This document shows, piece after piece, positions 1-9,400 of a DNA stretch of 64,000 nt; position 1 is the first letter of the stretch; each line of letters begins with the position of its first letter. The notes beneath the pieces were generated by a model. The model did no database searches. It was not told the DNA's origin and saw only the letters and a list, made by a program, of their open reading frames with translations. The position numbers and the translations under genes are program-made. The stretch comes from Pseudomonadota bacterium (GTDB lineage Bacteria; Pseudomonadota; Gammaproteobacteria; Burkholderiales; Burkholderiaceae_C): contig JAFEEG010000003.1 of assembly GCA_018241225.1 (NCBI GenBank), positions 1-64,000 of the forward strand, read 5' to 3'.

Positions 1-284
1 TCGGCCTATCGCTCCAAGCTGTTCGCCAAGACCTGCCAAGCCCTGGGCATCAAGCACACCTTCACCAGGCCTTACCTCCCCCAAACGAACGGCAAGGCCG
101 TGCGCTTCATTCAGACCTGCTTGCGCGAGTGGGCCTATGGCCGCGTCTGGGCCAACAGCCGTGAACGCACTGAGTGGCTACCTTCTTGAGCTACTACAAC
201 ACCCGTAGGCCTCACTCTGCCTTGGGCTACAAGCCTCCTGCCTCTCGACTCGGCGGGAATAACCTATTGCAACTCAACACCTAG
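1..284 (+). pseudogene. IS481/IS3-like transposase, 3' remnant, inactivated
   Basis: The left edge encodes the C-terminal end of a DDE integrase-core transposase. Frame 1 reads SAYRSKLFAKTCQ, then the family hallmark PQTNGKA, up to an in-frame TGA at 187-189. The expected continuation (SYYNTRRPHSALGY, ending LLQLNT) lies in another frame from about 189 and stops at 282-284, so one base has been lost near 185-190. The residue after NGKA is Val (GTG, 100-102). In this family that position is the third catalytic acid (NGKAER or NGKVER), so the active site is also broken. The 5' part lies outside the window. No terminal inverted repeat could be assigned. Confidence 0.85.
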
Positions 285-341
285 AGCCCGCCAAGGCCCC
301 CGGTAAAAAGGGGATGTGCGCGCTGGGGGACAATCCGGGGC

Positions 342-1832
342 ATGAGTCTTCTTGCTGCCGACGAAGCCCAGGCGGCCCGCCTGGGCCTGCGCTGGAAACC
401 CGGATTCAGCGCGCTGGGTCCCGCCTTCCATACCGAGCTGCGGCCCCGTCCCCTGCCCGACCCGTACTGGGTGGGGCGCAGCCCATCGGTCGCCCGCGAC
501 ATGGGGCTGGCGCCCGGGCAGCTGGACACGCCCGAAGCACTGGAGGCCTTCACCGGCAATGTGCTGGTCGAGGGCAGCCGCCCGCTGGCCACCGTATACA
601 GCGGCCACCAGTTCGGCGTGTGGGCCGGCCAACTGGGTGACGGCCGCGCCATCCTGCTGGGCGAGACCGACACCGGGCTGGAAGTGCAGCTCAAGGGCAG
701 CGGCCTGACGCCCTATTCCCGCATGGGCGACGGCCGGGCCCTGCTGCGCTCGAGCATCCGCGAATTTCTCTGCAGCGAAGCCATGCATGGGCTGGGCATT
801 CCCACCACCCGGGCCCTGTGCGTGACCGGCTCCGACGCCCCCGTGCGGCGCGAGGAAATCGAAACCGCCGCCGTGGTGACCCGCGTGGCGCCCAGCTTCA
901 TCCGCTTCGGCCATTTCGAGCACTTTGCGGCCAACGAGCGCATCGAGGAGCTGCGCCAGCTGGCCGACTACGTCATCGACCGCTACTACCCGGCCTGCCG
1001 CGAAAGCGAGCGATACAGCGGCAACGCCTATGCGAACTTCCTCGAAGCCGTGAGCGAGCGCACCGCCAGGCTGCTGGCCCAGTGGCAGGCCGTGGGCTTT
1101 TGCCACGGGGTGATGAACACCGACAACATGAGCATCCTGGGCCTGACCATCGACTACGGGCCCTTCCAGTTCCTGGACGGCTTCGATCCGCGCCACATCT
1201 GCAACCACAGCGACACCTCGGGCCGCTACGCCTACAACCAGCAGCCCAACGTGGCCTACTGGAACCTGTTCTGCCTGGCGCAGGCCCTGCTGCCGCTCAT
1301 CGAGGACCAGCAGGTGGCCGTGGCCGCGCTGGAGTCTTACAAGACGGTGTTCCCCACCGAGTTCGAATCGCGCATGCGCGCCAAGCTGGGCCTGGCCGAA
1401 GCGGCCGAGGGCGACCGCGAGCTGGTGAACGACCTGCTGCGCGCCCTGGCCGCCGAGAAGGTGGACTGGACCATCTTCTGGCGCCGTCTGTCGCATCACG
1501 TGGGCGGCGAGGGCCAGCAAACCGTGCGCGACCTGTTCATCGACCATGCCGCCATCGACGCCTGGCTGCCAGCCTACGCCGAGCGCCGCAGCCGCCAGGG
1601 CCTGGGCGACAGCGAGGCCGCCTCGGCCATGCTGCGCGCCAACCCCAAGTTCGTGCTGCGCAATCACCTCGGGCAACTGGCCATCGACCAGGCCCGGCAA
1701 AAGGACTTCTGCGGCGTCGCCCGCTTGCAAGCGCTGGTGGAGACTCCATTTGAAGAACACCCCGGCCACGAAGACATGGCCGGATTCCCCCCCGAGTGGG
1801 CTTCCTCCATCGAAATCAGTTGCTCGTCATGA
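342..1832 (+). CDS. selO: SelO/YdiU protein adenylyltransferase
   Basis: A 496-residue member of the SelO (YdiU, UPF0061) pseudokinase family, which transfers AMP from ATP to Ser/Thr/Tyr of target proteins. The family signatures are present: [12 protein letters not shown] near residues 97-108, [13 protein letters not shown] near 121-133, HGVMNTDN near 255-262 and DYGPFQF near 271-277; the last two hold the catalytic and metal-binding Asp/Asn. The C-terminus ends ISCSS, with Cys where eukaryotic SelO can carry selenocysteine. ATG at 342 gives the usual family N-terminus. The stop overlaps the msrB start (ATGA at 1829-1832), implying translational coupling. Length is close to E. coli YdiU (478 aa). 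Confidence 0.95.
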   Translation: MSLLAADEAQAARLGLRWKPGFSALGPAFHTELRPRPLPDPYWVGRSPSVARDMGLAPGQLDTPEALEAFTGNVLVEGSRPLATVYSGHQFGVWAGQLGDGRAILLGETDTGLEVQLKGSGLTPYSRMGDGRALLRSSIREFLCSEAMHGLGIPTTRALCVTGSDAPVRREEIETAAVVTRVAPSFIRFGHFEHFAANERIEELRQLADYVIDRYYPACRESERYSGNAYANFLEAVSERTARLLAQWQAVGFCHGVMNTDNMSILGLTIDYGPFQFLDGFDPRHICNHSDTSGRYAYNQQPNVAYWNLFCLAQALLPLIEDQQVAVAALESYKTVFPTEFESRMRAKLGLAEAAEGDRELVNDLLRALAAEKVDWTIFWRRLSHHVGGEGQQTVRDLFIDHAAIDAWLPAYAERRSRQGLGDSEAASAMLRANPKFVLRNHLGQLAIDQARQKDFCGVARLQALVETPFEEHPGHEDMAGFPPEWASSIEISCSS

Positions 1833-2242
1833 CCTACCCTGTTGAAAAGACCGAAGCGCAATGGAAGGCGCTGCTGGCCGAAAAGGGCGCCGAGCGCGCC
1901 GCCTTCGAAGTCACCCGCCATGCCGCCACCGAACGCCCCTTTACCGGCAAGTACGAGGCCCACTGGGAAGACGGCAGCTACCATTGCGTCTGCTGCGGCG
2001 CCAAGCTGTTCGATTCGGGCACCAAGTTCGACGCCGGCTGCGGCTGGCCCAGCTTCTCGCAAGAGGCGGTGCCCGGCGCCATCAAGAACGTGGTCGACCG
2101 CTCGCACGGCATGGTGCGCACCGAGAACCTGTGCGCCAATTGCGGCGCGCACCTGGGCCACGTCTTTCCCGACGGCCCCACCGACACCGGCCTGCGCTAC
2201 TGCATGAACTCGGCATCCCTGGACTTCAAGCCCCAGGAATGA
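1829..2242 (+). CDS. msrB: peptide-methionine (R)-S-oxide reductase MsrB
   Basis: A 137-residue cytosolic MsrB that reduces the R-epimer of methionine sulfoxide in proteins, normally with thioredoxin as donor. Zn-binding CxxC pairs are visible at Cys53/Cys56 (CVCC) and Cys102/Cys105 (CANC), and the catalytic Cys125 lies in [10 protein letters not shown]. The ATG at 1829 is preferred to an in-frame ATG at 1796, because it overlaps the selO stop by four bases and gives the standard N-terminus [12 protein letters not shown]. It is the second gene of the selO-ppiC run and is followed by yciB after 25 bp. Confidence 0.96.
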   Translation: MTYPVEKTEAQWKALLAEKGAERAAFEVTRHAATERPFTGKYEAHWEDGSYHCVCCGAKLFDSGTKFDAGCGWPSFSQEAVPGAIKNVVDRSHGMVRTENLCANCGAHLGHVFPDGPTDTGLRYCMNSASLDFKPQE

Positions 2243-2267
2243 CGCTGCCCCACCCTCACCTGTTCAC

Positions 2268-2807
2268 ATGAAACTGCTGATCGACTTCCTTCCTATCCTG
2301 CTGTTCTTCGGCGCCTTCAAGGTCTATGGCATCTACGTGGCCACGGGCGTGTTGATGGCGGCGACCACCCTGCAGATGGGATGGACGTACTTGCGCGAAG
2401 GCAAGCTCGAGCCCATGCAGAAGGCCACGCTTGCGCTCATCCTGGTGTTCGGCACGCTCACGCTGGTGCTGCACGACGACCGCTTCATCAAGTGGAAGCC
2501 CACCGTGCTGTACGCGGCCATGGGCATCGGCCTGGCCGTGGCCTACTGGGGCACGAAGAAGAACTTCCTGAAGATGATGCTGGGCACCCAGCTGGCGCTG
2601 CCCGAGCGCATCTGGTCGCGCCTGAACATCGCCTGGATCGTGTATTGCCTGTTCATGTCGGCCATCAACGGTTGGGTGGCGGCCTTCTACAGCACCGACG
2701 CCTGGGTCAACTTCAAGCTGTGGGGCTATGTGTTTCCCATAGCCTTCCTGGTCGCGCAGGGCCTGTACATCGCGCCGCACCTGAAGTCGGACGAGCCGCA
2801 AGCATGA
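2268..2807 (+). CDS. yciB: YciB family inner-membrane septation protein
   Basis: A 179-residue integral membrane protein of the YciB/IspZ (septation protein A) family, linked in other bacteria to cell-envelope integrity and normal septation. The N-terminus [17 protein letters not shown] and internal [26 protein letters not shown] are family signatures. About five hydrophobic segments are visible, with the conserved NxAWIVYC region near residues 120-130. The stop overlaps the next start (ATGA at 2804-2807), so it is coupled to bolA. The yciB-bolA-parvulin order is common in Burkholderiales. Confidence 0.93.
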   Translation: MKLLIDFLPILLFFGAFKVYGIYVATGVLMAATTLQMGWTYLREGKLEPMQKATLALILVFGTLTLVLHDDRFIKWKPTVLYAAMGIGLAVAYWGTKKNFLKMMLGTQLALPERIWSRLNIAWIVYCLFMSAINGWVAAFYSTDAWVNFKLWGYVFPIAFLVAQGLYIAPHLKSDEPQA

Positions 2808-3076
2808 CCACGCAAGCGCCGCCTACCGCCGCCGCCCTGCAGGCCCGCCTGGCCGAAGTACTGCAGCCGACGCAGCTCGAGGTGATCGACGAAAGCGCCG
2901 CGCATGCGGGCCACGCCGGTGCCAACGCCGAGGGCTACGGCACCCATTTCCGGGTGCGTATTTCCTCGCCCCGGTTCCAGGGCAAGAGCCGCGTGGCGCA
3001 ACATCGGCTTGTGTATGATGCGCTGCACGATTTCGTGGCCCAGGGCCTTCATGCGCTTGCCATTGAAGTGCTCTGA
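2804..3076 (+). CDS. bolA: BolA family protein
   Basis: A small (90-residue) BolA-family protein. These bind monothiol glutaredoxins through a shared [2Fe-2S] cluster and act in iron-sulfur trafficking or stress responses. The family core is clear: [20 protein letters not shown], then [17 protein letters not shown] and a final HALAIEVL. The His residues in HAGHAG and in the C-terminal half are those usually involved in cluster binding. The start is fixed by the four-base overlap with yciB. It has no ORF of its own in some gene callers because it is nested in a longer frame. Confidence 0.9.
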   Translation: MTTQAPPTAAALQARLAEVLQPTQLEVIDESAAHAGHAGANAEGYGTHFRVRISSPRFQGKSRVAQHRLVYDALHDFVAQGLHALAIEVL

Positions 3077-3141
3077 CAAAACGCCGCCAGATCGAGAAAC
3101 AGCGCCCTCGCAGGCGCCCCCCGAAAACTCCCTTGCTTTCC

Positions 3142-3927
3142 ATGAAAAAACAACTCTTGCACGCCGCAGTGGCAGCAACGCTGCTGGGCGCCGTTTCCAT
3201 GGCCGCCCATGCGCAGAACATTGCCATCGTCAACGGCCAGCCGGTACCCAAGGCGCGCGTGGACATGCTGGCCCAGCAGCTGGCCGCAGCCGGCCGCCCC
3301 GTCACGGCCGAGATGGAGCCCCAGCTCAAGGAAGAAATCATCTCGCGCGAAGTCTTCATGCAAGAGGCGCGCAAGCAAGGCCTGGACGCCACCGATGACT
3401 ACAAGGCCCAGCTCGACCTGGCCCGCCAGGCGATCCTGATCCGCCAGCTGTTCGCCACCTACACCAAGACCCACCCGGTGACCGACGCCGAGGTGCAGGC
3501 CGAGTACGACAAGTTCGTGGCGGCCAACGCCGGCAAGGAATACAAGGCTCGCCACATCCTGGTCGAGAACGAAGACCAGGCCAAGAAGATCATTGCGGAC
3601 ATCAAGAAGGGCGCGAAGTTCGAGGACATCGCCAAGAAGCAGAGCAAGGACCCGGGCTCGGGCGCCAACGGTGGCGACCTCGACTGGGCCAACCCCAGCA
3701 GCTTTGTGCCCGAGTTCTCCGAAGCCATGATCAAGCTGAACAAGGGCGAGATGACCCAGACCCCGGTCAAGTCGCAGTTCGGCTGGCACATCATCCGCGT
3801 GGACGACGTCCGCCAGGCCCAGCTGCCCAAGCTGGAAGAAGTCAAGCCGCAGATCGTGCAGCAACTGTCGCAGCAGCGCCTGCAGAAGTACCAGGAAGAC
3901 CTGCGCGCCAAGGCGAAGGTCGAGTAA
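3142..3927 (+). CDS. periplasmic parvulin-type peptidyl-prolyl isomerase
   Basis: A 261-residue PpiC/SurA-type foldase that isomerises prolyl bonds during outer-membrane protein folding, similar in plan to Par27 of Bordetella. A Sec signal peptide (MKKQLLHAAVAATLLGAVS, cleavage after AHA) is followed by a helical chaperone region. A parvulin domain lies at about residues 133-222, with KARHILVENEDQA, GGDLDWANPSSFVPEFSEA and GWHIIRVDDV. The ATG at 3142 is chosen over a TTG at 3133, as it starts the basic n-region of the signal. The gene ends the selO run and is followed by a strong intrinsic terminator. Confidence 0.93.
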   Translation: MKKQLLHAAVAATLLGAVSMAAHAQNIAIVNGQPVPKARVDMLAQQLAAAGRPVTAEMEPQLKEEIISREVFMQEARKQGLDATDDYKAQLDLARQAILIRQLFATYTKTHPVTDAEVQAEYDKFVAANAGKEYKARHILVENEDQAKKIIADIKKGAKFEDIAKKQSKDPGSGANGGDLDWANPSSFVPEFSEAMIKLNKGEMTQTPVKSQFGWHIIRVDDVRQAQLPKLEEVKPQIVQQLSQQRLQKYQEDLRAKAKVE

Positions 3928-3968
3928 GGCTTTCTCAGACATCCTGGCCGCTTCGGCGGCAAAGCAAG

Positions 3969-4006
3969 AAAAAACCCTCCTGCGCCGCTGGCCCAGGAGG
4001 GTTTTT
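3969..4006. terminator. bidirectional intrinsic terminator
   Basis: Thirteen consecutive base pairs form a stem (3970-3982 with 3994-4006; core CCCTCCTG/CAGGAGGG) around an 11-nt loop. The stem is flanked by A-runs on the left and T-runs on the right, so it works in both directions. It separates the convergent parvulin (+) and DUF5666 (-) genes. Confidence 0.92.
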
Positions 4007-4028
4007 CTTTAGTGCTCTACGATCTTGT

Positions 4029-5444
4029 CTACTCGTAGGTGAGATCGGTCACCTGCAGCACGCCCTTGGTGATCGTTGTGCCTTGTACGCGGACCTTCTG
4101 GCCATTTGCTAGGGTTCCCGCGGCGCTGATGGTGGCATTGGTGATATCGATCTGCTGCACGCCCGACGCGGTGCGCACGCGCATGCTCGAAAAAGGAGGC
4201 GCGTAGTTCTCGATCGTGCCGTGCAGGTCGTAGAAGGTCGTCAGCGCCCCGCCACCGGGGACGTGGCGGATCTTGATGCTGCTGGCCACCAGCACGCCGG
4301 AGTCCGACAACACGCCGACGGCCACCACCTTGACGCCGTTGTTCAGCTTGTTCTCCTGCCCGCCCGTCACCGGGGCGGACGATCCGTCGATGCTCACGCC
4401 CATCAGCTTGAACGAACTCTTGGAGGCAAAGTCCGCGATCACGCCCTCGAGTTGCACGCGCGCGTCCCTTACGGTGGACAAGGCATACCAGCCTTCGATC
4501 GCAGTGGCTCGCAGCACGCCACCAACCGGCGCCTGCGCGGCCTCGACACGAACGATGCGGCCGTTTGACAGACCATCGGCCGGCAAGGCGGTGACCAGTT
4601 TGTAGTCGATGACCAGGCTGCCCAGCTGGAAGGTGCTGTTGGCCGAGTCGAGCCCGCCGATCATTCCGGTGACAAGCGTCGTGGTACCGGCAAGCGCCTG
4701 CGTCTCGACACGCGTAGCACGCAGCACCCCTGGCGCCACGGGGAGCGCCCAGACCTGCACCTGGGGACCCGCGGTCAAGTCGGCCAGGCCCGTCACGTCG
4801 GCCCAGACGGTTTCGTCGTCCACGCTCACCGTGCTGCCCAGCAGCTGGAAGGTGCCTGCCGTGGTGTTGACCGAATCGACTGCGCCACGCATCTGCGCCG
4901 TCGACTTCAGCTTGAGCGCCGTACCCGTGGCCGTGGCCGCATCCACCGGACCGGTGACCGCCACCGTGACACCCAGCTGCCAGTCGACGGTATCGCGCCG
5001 GTCCACCTGCGTCGGGTCGGTCTTGTCGACGTCGTAGCGGATGCCGCCGACGATGATGCTGCCCATGCCGTCGACGCTGCCCACGGCGGTGCTGGCATTG
5101 GCCGAGGTCGCGCCTGTGCCGCCCGAGCCCACGCCGGAGCCGTCACCCGTGCCGTTGCCAGCGGTCGACGTGGAGCCGCCGTCACTGCCGCCGGACGAAC
5201 TGTCGCCACCACCGGCCGCGGCGTTGCCGGACGAAGCGTCGCCGCCACCCGCCGCGGCACTGCTAGTCGAGGAGCCATCGCTGCCCGCGCTGCCGCTTGA
5301 GCCATCCACGTTGACGCCAGTGCCCGTAATCGAGCCCGAAACGCTGCCGCCGCCCACCTCGGAGCCGCCGCCGCAGGAAAGCAGGAATGCCAGCATGAGC
5401 GAGCCCAGGCCCGCTCGCAAAAGGTTGTGCTTAAAGATCATCAT
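4029..5444 (-). CDS. DUF5666 domain lipoprotein with Ser/Gly linker
   Basis: A 471-residue exported lipoprotein. The N-terminus MMIFKHNLLRAGLGSLMLAF leads into a lipobox, LLSC, with Cys24 as the lipidated residue. Residues about 25-115 are a low-complexity Ser/Gly/Ala linker. The rest consists of repeated small beta modules typical of DUF5666: VGSVDGMGSIIVGGIRYDVD, then GTFQLLGSTVSVD, STFQLGSLVIDYK, KSSFKLMGVSIDG. These resemble OB-like repeats; the function is unknown. Its start overlaps the stop of the upstream DUF6502 gene by four bases, so the two are co-translated. It is likely anchored in the outer membrane. Confidence 0.85.
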   Translation of the reverse strand: MMIFKHNLLRAGLGSLMLAFLLSCGGGSEVGGGSVSGSITGTGVNVDGSSGSAGSDGSSTSSAAAGGGDASSGNAAAGGGDSSSGGSDGGSTSTAGNGTGDGSGVGSGGTGATSANASTAVGSVDGMGSIIVGGIRYDVDKTDPTQVDRRDTVDWQLGVTVAVTGPVDAATATGTALKLKSTAQMRGAVDSVNTTAGTFQLLGSTVSVDDETVWADVTGLADLTAGPQVQVWALPVAPGVLRATRVETQALAGTTTLVTGMIGGLDSANSTFQLGSLVIDYKLVTALPADGLSNGRIVRVEAAQAPVGGVLRATAIEGWYALSTVRDARVQLEGVIADFASKSSFKLMGVSIDGSSAPVTGGQENKLNNGVKVVAVGVLSDSGVLVASSIKIRHVPGGGALTTFYDLHGTIENYAPPFSSMRVRTASGVQQIDITNATISAAGTLANGQKVRVQGTTITKGVLQVTDLTYE

Positions 5445-6262
5445 GAGTGGTTCTCCCTCTCACCCGTGTTGTTCCGGGCTTCTTCGAAATAGGTGTAGAT
5501 GCCCACGCGGATGCGGCCACCGGCTGTGCCGTCGGCGGCCTGAACGGCGCGGGTCATCTGGTCGGTCAGGTCGTGGTGCAGCGACGCCCAGCGTTGGCGC
5601 ACCATTGCCTGGATCGCTTCGCAAGCCTCCAGCGACAGGCCCTTGGCATAGACGGCACGCTCGAGCATGGGTGCGCGCTCGCCCTCCACGTTGGAGGTGG
5701 CGGCAAGCAGGTGATCGCGGGCGTTGTCGCCCATGAAGGCCAGCAGCGTCTGCAGATCGCCCTGGGGCACGAAACCGTCGGCCAGCAGTTCGGCATGGCC
5801 CTGGCTCTCTTTCACCAGGCGCAGGCGCAGCAGTTCGTCCAGAATGGAGCGGTGGTGCCAGTTGCCGCGGCCGGCCTCGCGCGCCAGCTTCTCGAAACTG
5901 GGCTGGTCGCCCTCGGCCACGATCGGCAGCCGCCGCATGGCCGGCTCGCGCACCATCATCTGCAGCCACAGCGTGAAGGTCTTGGACGCGCTGGACGATT
6001 CGGTGGCCTGCAGGGCGTCAGTCTCGGTCCGCACCAATGAAGTGACGGCCTTGCGGTTCAGCCCGGTGGTCACCGACAACTGGCTGAGGTTGGGCTTGGC
6101 AACGCCTTGCTCCTTCCACAGGCGCTCGGCTTCTTCCAGCATCAACTGGCGCAGCAGCTCGTCGAACTGCGCATAGCGCAGCCCTTTCAAAAGAGCCAAG
6201 CGCACCACGGGCCGCAGGATGCGTGCACAAGCGGATTGGACCCAGGCGATCTGTTCTTGCAT
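5441..6262 (-). CDS. DUF6502 family protein
   Basis: A 273-residue soluble, mostly helical protein with no signal peptide, matching the DUF6502 family. The N-terminal half (QEQIAWVQSACARILRPVVRLALLKGLRYAQFDELL, then LSQLSVTTGLNRKAVTSLVRTE) looks like a winged-helix or helix-turn-helix unit: the segment LSVTTGLNRKAV has the spacing of a recognition helix. That suggests DNA binding, but no role is established to my knowledge. It is translationally coupled to the DUF5666 lipoprotein downstream. A perfect inverted repeat lies 19-33 bp before its start. Confidence 0.8.
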   Translation of the reverse strand: MQEQIAWVQSACARILRPVVRLALLKGLRYAQFDELLRQLMLEEAERLWKEQGVAKPNLSQLSVTTGLNRKAVTSLVRTETDALQATESSSASKTFTLWLQMMVREPAMRRLPIVAEGDQPSFEKLAREAGRGNWHHRSILDELLRLRLVKESQGHAELLADGFVPQGDLQTLLAFMGDNARDHLLAATSNVEGERAPMLERAVYAKGLSLEACEAIQAMVRQRWASLHHDLTDQMTRAVQAADGTAGGRIRVGIYTYFEEARNNTGERENHS

Positions 6263-6280
6263 CGGTTTCGGTTAGGGAGG

Positions 6281-6295
6281 GCGCGTCGGACGCGC
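6281..6295. promoter_or_regulatory. 15-bp perfect inverted repeat before DUF6502 gene
   Basis: GCGCGTC-G-GACGCGC lies 19 bp upstream of the DUF6502 start codon on the minus strand. It could be an operator, possibly for autoregulation since the protein carries an HTH-like segment, or simply a GC-rich hairpin in the leader. No matching copy was seen elsewhere in the window. Confidence 0.4.
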
Positions 6296-6456
6296 ACTCT
6301 AGCTGAAACGTGCGGTTACCGATCACGCCGATCATACTGATGAGCAGCGGGTCGCCTCAAACGTGAGCCCGACGCCGCACGACGCGTTCAAGCCACGCGA
6401 ACTACTCGAAAGCCGGCCTTCCTGCCCAAGACCGGCACCTTTTCACGCCCAACAGA

Positions 6457-9400
6457 TCAGTTCGAATCGAGCATGCGCTGCCAGTACGTTCGATAGCGGC
6501 GCCCCAGTGCTGGCCCAGGTGCCGGGATCACGTGCGGGCCGGTGATCGCTCCTTGATAGGTCTTGCCGTCGATCACCACCGAAAAGGGCGTTGGTGTCGG
6601 TGGCAGACCTCCGCCAGCGCGAATTTCGAAGAGGTCGGCTGTGTTAAACACCCCGTCTCGATTTCGGTCGATGGTTGCCGAGCCGTCAACGAAACTCATG
6701 CCGTAGAGGCGGGCAATGCCCAGACTCCCGCACATGTTGGTTGATGGCGGCGTGGGCGAGTTCGTGCCGAAGAAGACCGTTCCGGCAATCGTGGTGGAGC
6801 CGCCCACTACCTTCTCGCCCGAGGCCTGAAGCACGGCGTACCAGCCGCTTGCCGCATCCAACGCAGTCTTCGCCGCGGCAATCGACGCGGAAGTACCTGT
6901 TTGAACAAGGTCCGCCGTTGCGTCGTACAACTTGCCGGCAACGCCCTCGTTGAGGCCCGCCTGCCCCTCGACGATCGCGGTGGTGGGCGTGTAGAGCAGA
7001 TCGTGCTTGTCCTTGATCATGTAGAAGCGGTTCTGGACAGTGGTGTCGAACGGGTGTTCGCGGTCGCCAGATCCGATCAGCAACGAATCAGTGGAAATTG
7101 TGGGTGAGGCAGGAACAATATCCGGCGGGTAGAGGAACTTGCGCGCATTGGCGCCGGTACCGCCCAGCGCCGCAAGCTTGCCCACAGTCCAGTTGTTGGG
7201 GCTTGCGTCGTCGATATTGATACGCCAAATGTTCGCGCCTGTGTCGCCCGCATAGATGCGGTCCGCAAAGCCGTCCCGATTGGAGTCGTAGATAGCCATC
7301 GCGGCGGGAATGTCGCGCGTCATGCCAGCAACCGTGGTGTTATAGGTTGCACCCGTAGGAGACGGGCCGGCCTGCCAGATGGGGTTGCCCGTCAGCATGT
7401 CCACTACCATGACGCCGCGCCCCTTGGTCGCGGTGCCCTGATTGATTGGATCGGGATCCTCGGCCGCCGCGTCGTAGCCAAGGCCGAAGATCAGAACAAG
7501 GCTGCCGCTCGCCGAAGCAGTGGCGGAATAACGGATCTTGGCCACACGCGGATCCGACCAGGATTGCCCCAGCTCGCTGAACCCGGTGTCCAGGTTGCTG
7601 CGCTTCCACATGACCGTCGGGTTGGCCGGATTGCTCACATCGAAGGCATAGATGAAGCGCCCGCCGCGCCGCATGGACATGAACAGGTAGGCCTTGTCGC
7701 CGCGCGTGTAGTCGATCTTGCCGTCGGTCGAAGTGGACGAGGTGTAAACCGTCGGCGAGCCGTCCATGAAGTACGGCTTGGCGGTGGCGGCGCTGGAACT
7801 GTCGATCAGCGGCGTGTGGTCACGCATGCGCTTGAACTGGCCGTAGTGCTCGGGTGCGATGAAGCTCCACAACTCGCTGCCATCCTTTGCGCTGGTGTCT
7901 TGGCCGCCCTTGACGGCATGCAGCATGCCGTCGTTCGACCCATAGAACACCATGATGTCGTCGGACGTGCGGTTGTAGTTGACGATGGCCGGGCGCGAGT
8001 GCAGCACGTCGCCGTGCACGAAGCCGCGGATACTCGACGTCGTCGTATTGGGATTGCTCGGATCCAGGTTGGCCGGATCGTCCAGGTTGACGTTGCCGCC
8101 GCGCACCCAGTTGATGATGGCATCGTGTTCCGCCGCGTTGGCCGCGCCCAGCAGCGTGTTTGTTATCCCGCTATTGTTCGTATCGAAAGACGCCATCGCG
8201 CCGCATGCGGCCGACCCAGTTCCCGTACACGTATAGATCCTGCGGGAAGCTTGGCTGGTCGGATACGTCGTGCGCAAGTATTGCGCTACGCCGCCCTTCT
8301 CTACCAGGTCACCGTCAGGCGAGTCGGAGCTTCCGCCCAGGCCCTGCGAATTCACGAAGTAGGTGGGATTCCAGAATGTTGATGGTGCAGTCCAGAAGCT
8401 GACCGCCCCCGGATTGACGAACCCGGTCGTAGCGTTCTCCGCGCTGGCGCCTACGCTGTCGACCAGAATCACGGAAGGCGGCGAGGTGTTGTTGTTGACA
8501 CCCAGCTTGTACTGCTTGAGGTTGCCCACCCAGTTCGGCTGGGCGTTTCCGTCCGGCCGGAACACCCCCAGGTACACCTGGTTCAGATAGCTGCCGCGCA
8601 CACTGACCGACACCGGCAGCGAGGCCGATGCGTACACCGAATTCGTAGCCAGCATCTTGTCCGTGAAGTTCTTGATCTGCAGGTTGAGGGCCGCGTAGCT
8701 GCCGGCCTGGGCGTATTCGCCGCCGCCTTCGGCGGCCATGTTCTTTAGGATCTGCGTATACGCGGTGCTTTGCTGAGCGTTGTAGGCGTCGATGGTGTAG
8801 GTAAAGACCGCGCCGTTGTTGGCCGCCACCGTGCCCGTACCAAGGTCAGGGCGCAGACGCAGGAAGCGCGTCCAGGCAGACTGGACATCCGGTGCGGTCG
8901 AGTAGCTGTAGGTCTTGAGCGTGGACAGCGACGGATCCGTCGAGGCCGGAAGGGCGGGATTTGCTGCCTTGTTGTTGTTGCCGATGAAGATGATGTAGGT
9001 GTTGCCGCAGGCGCCACTCGGGCCTATGTATCTCGAGCCAACTGCCGAACCTTGGTAGGCGAAGCCCCCGGTCAGGGCGGGCGTGGAGGTAGAGGTCGTT
9101 CGTGACGATGGATTGCCCGAATAGTCGGCGGAGGGGTCCATTCCGGCCCAACTGTTCGAACTCGTCAAGTAGAGCCAGGTCTCGTAAAGGGTATTGGCGA
9201 TACCACCCTTGCTGTTCGGAACGTTTTCGCCCAGCTTGTTCCCGGTATTCAGGCCGGTGTAGATGGTCTGCGTGATGTTCTGCAGGGCCAGGTTGGCCTG
9301 TGACGCCGTCATGTCTGTCGCCGAGTTCGTCATGCCACGTACACCAAAGCGCACGTATCCGCCGATCTGTCCGGTGGTCGTGTACATGATCAATCCGACA

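Noticed and set aside
264..1769. Open minus-strand frame of 501 codons opposite selO
   Set aside because: A shadow of selO without ribosome-binding site or domain; GC-rich antisense frames are long by chance here.
5116..5340. Tandem DNA repeat in the Ser/Gly-coding part of the DUF5666 gene
   Set aside because: The bases repeat only loosely because of Gly/Ser/Ala codon use; no exact unit longer than a few codons recurs in register.
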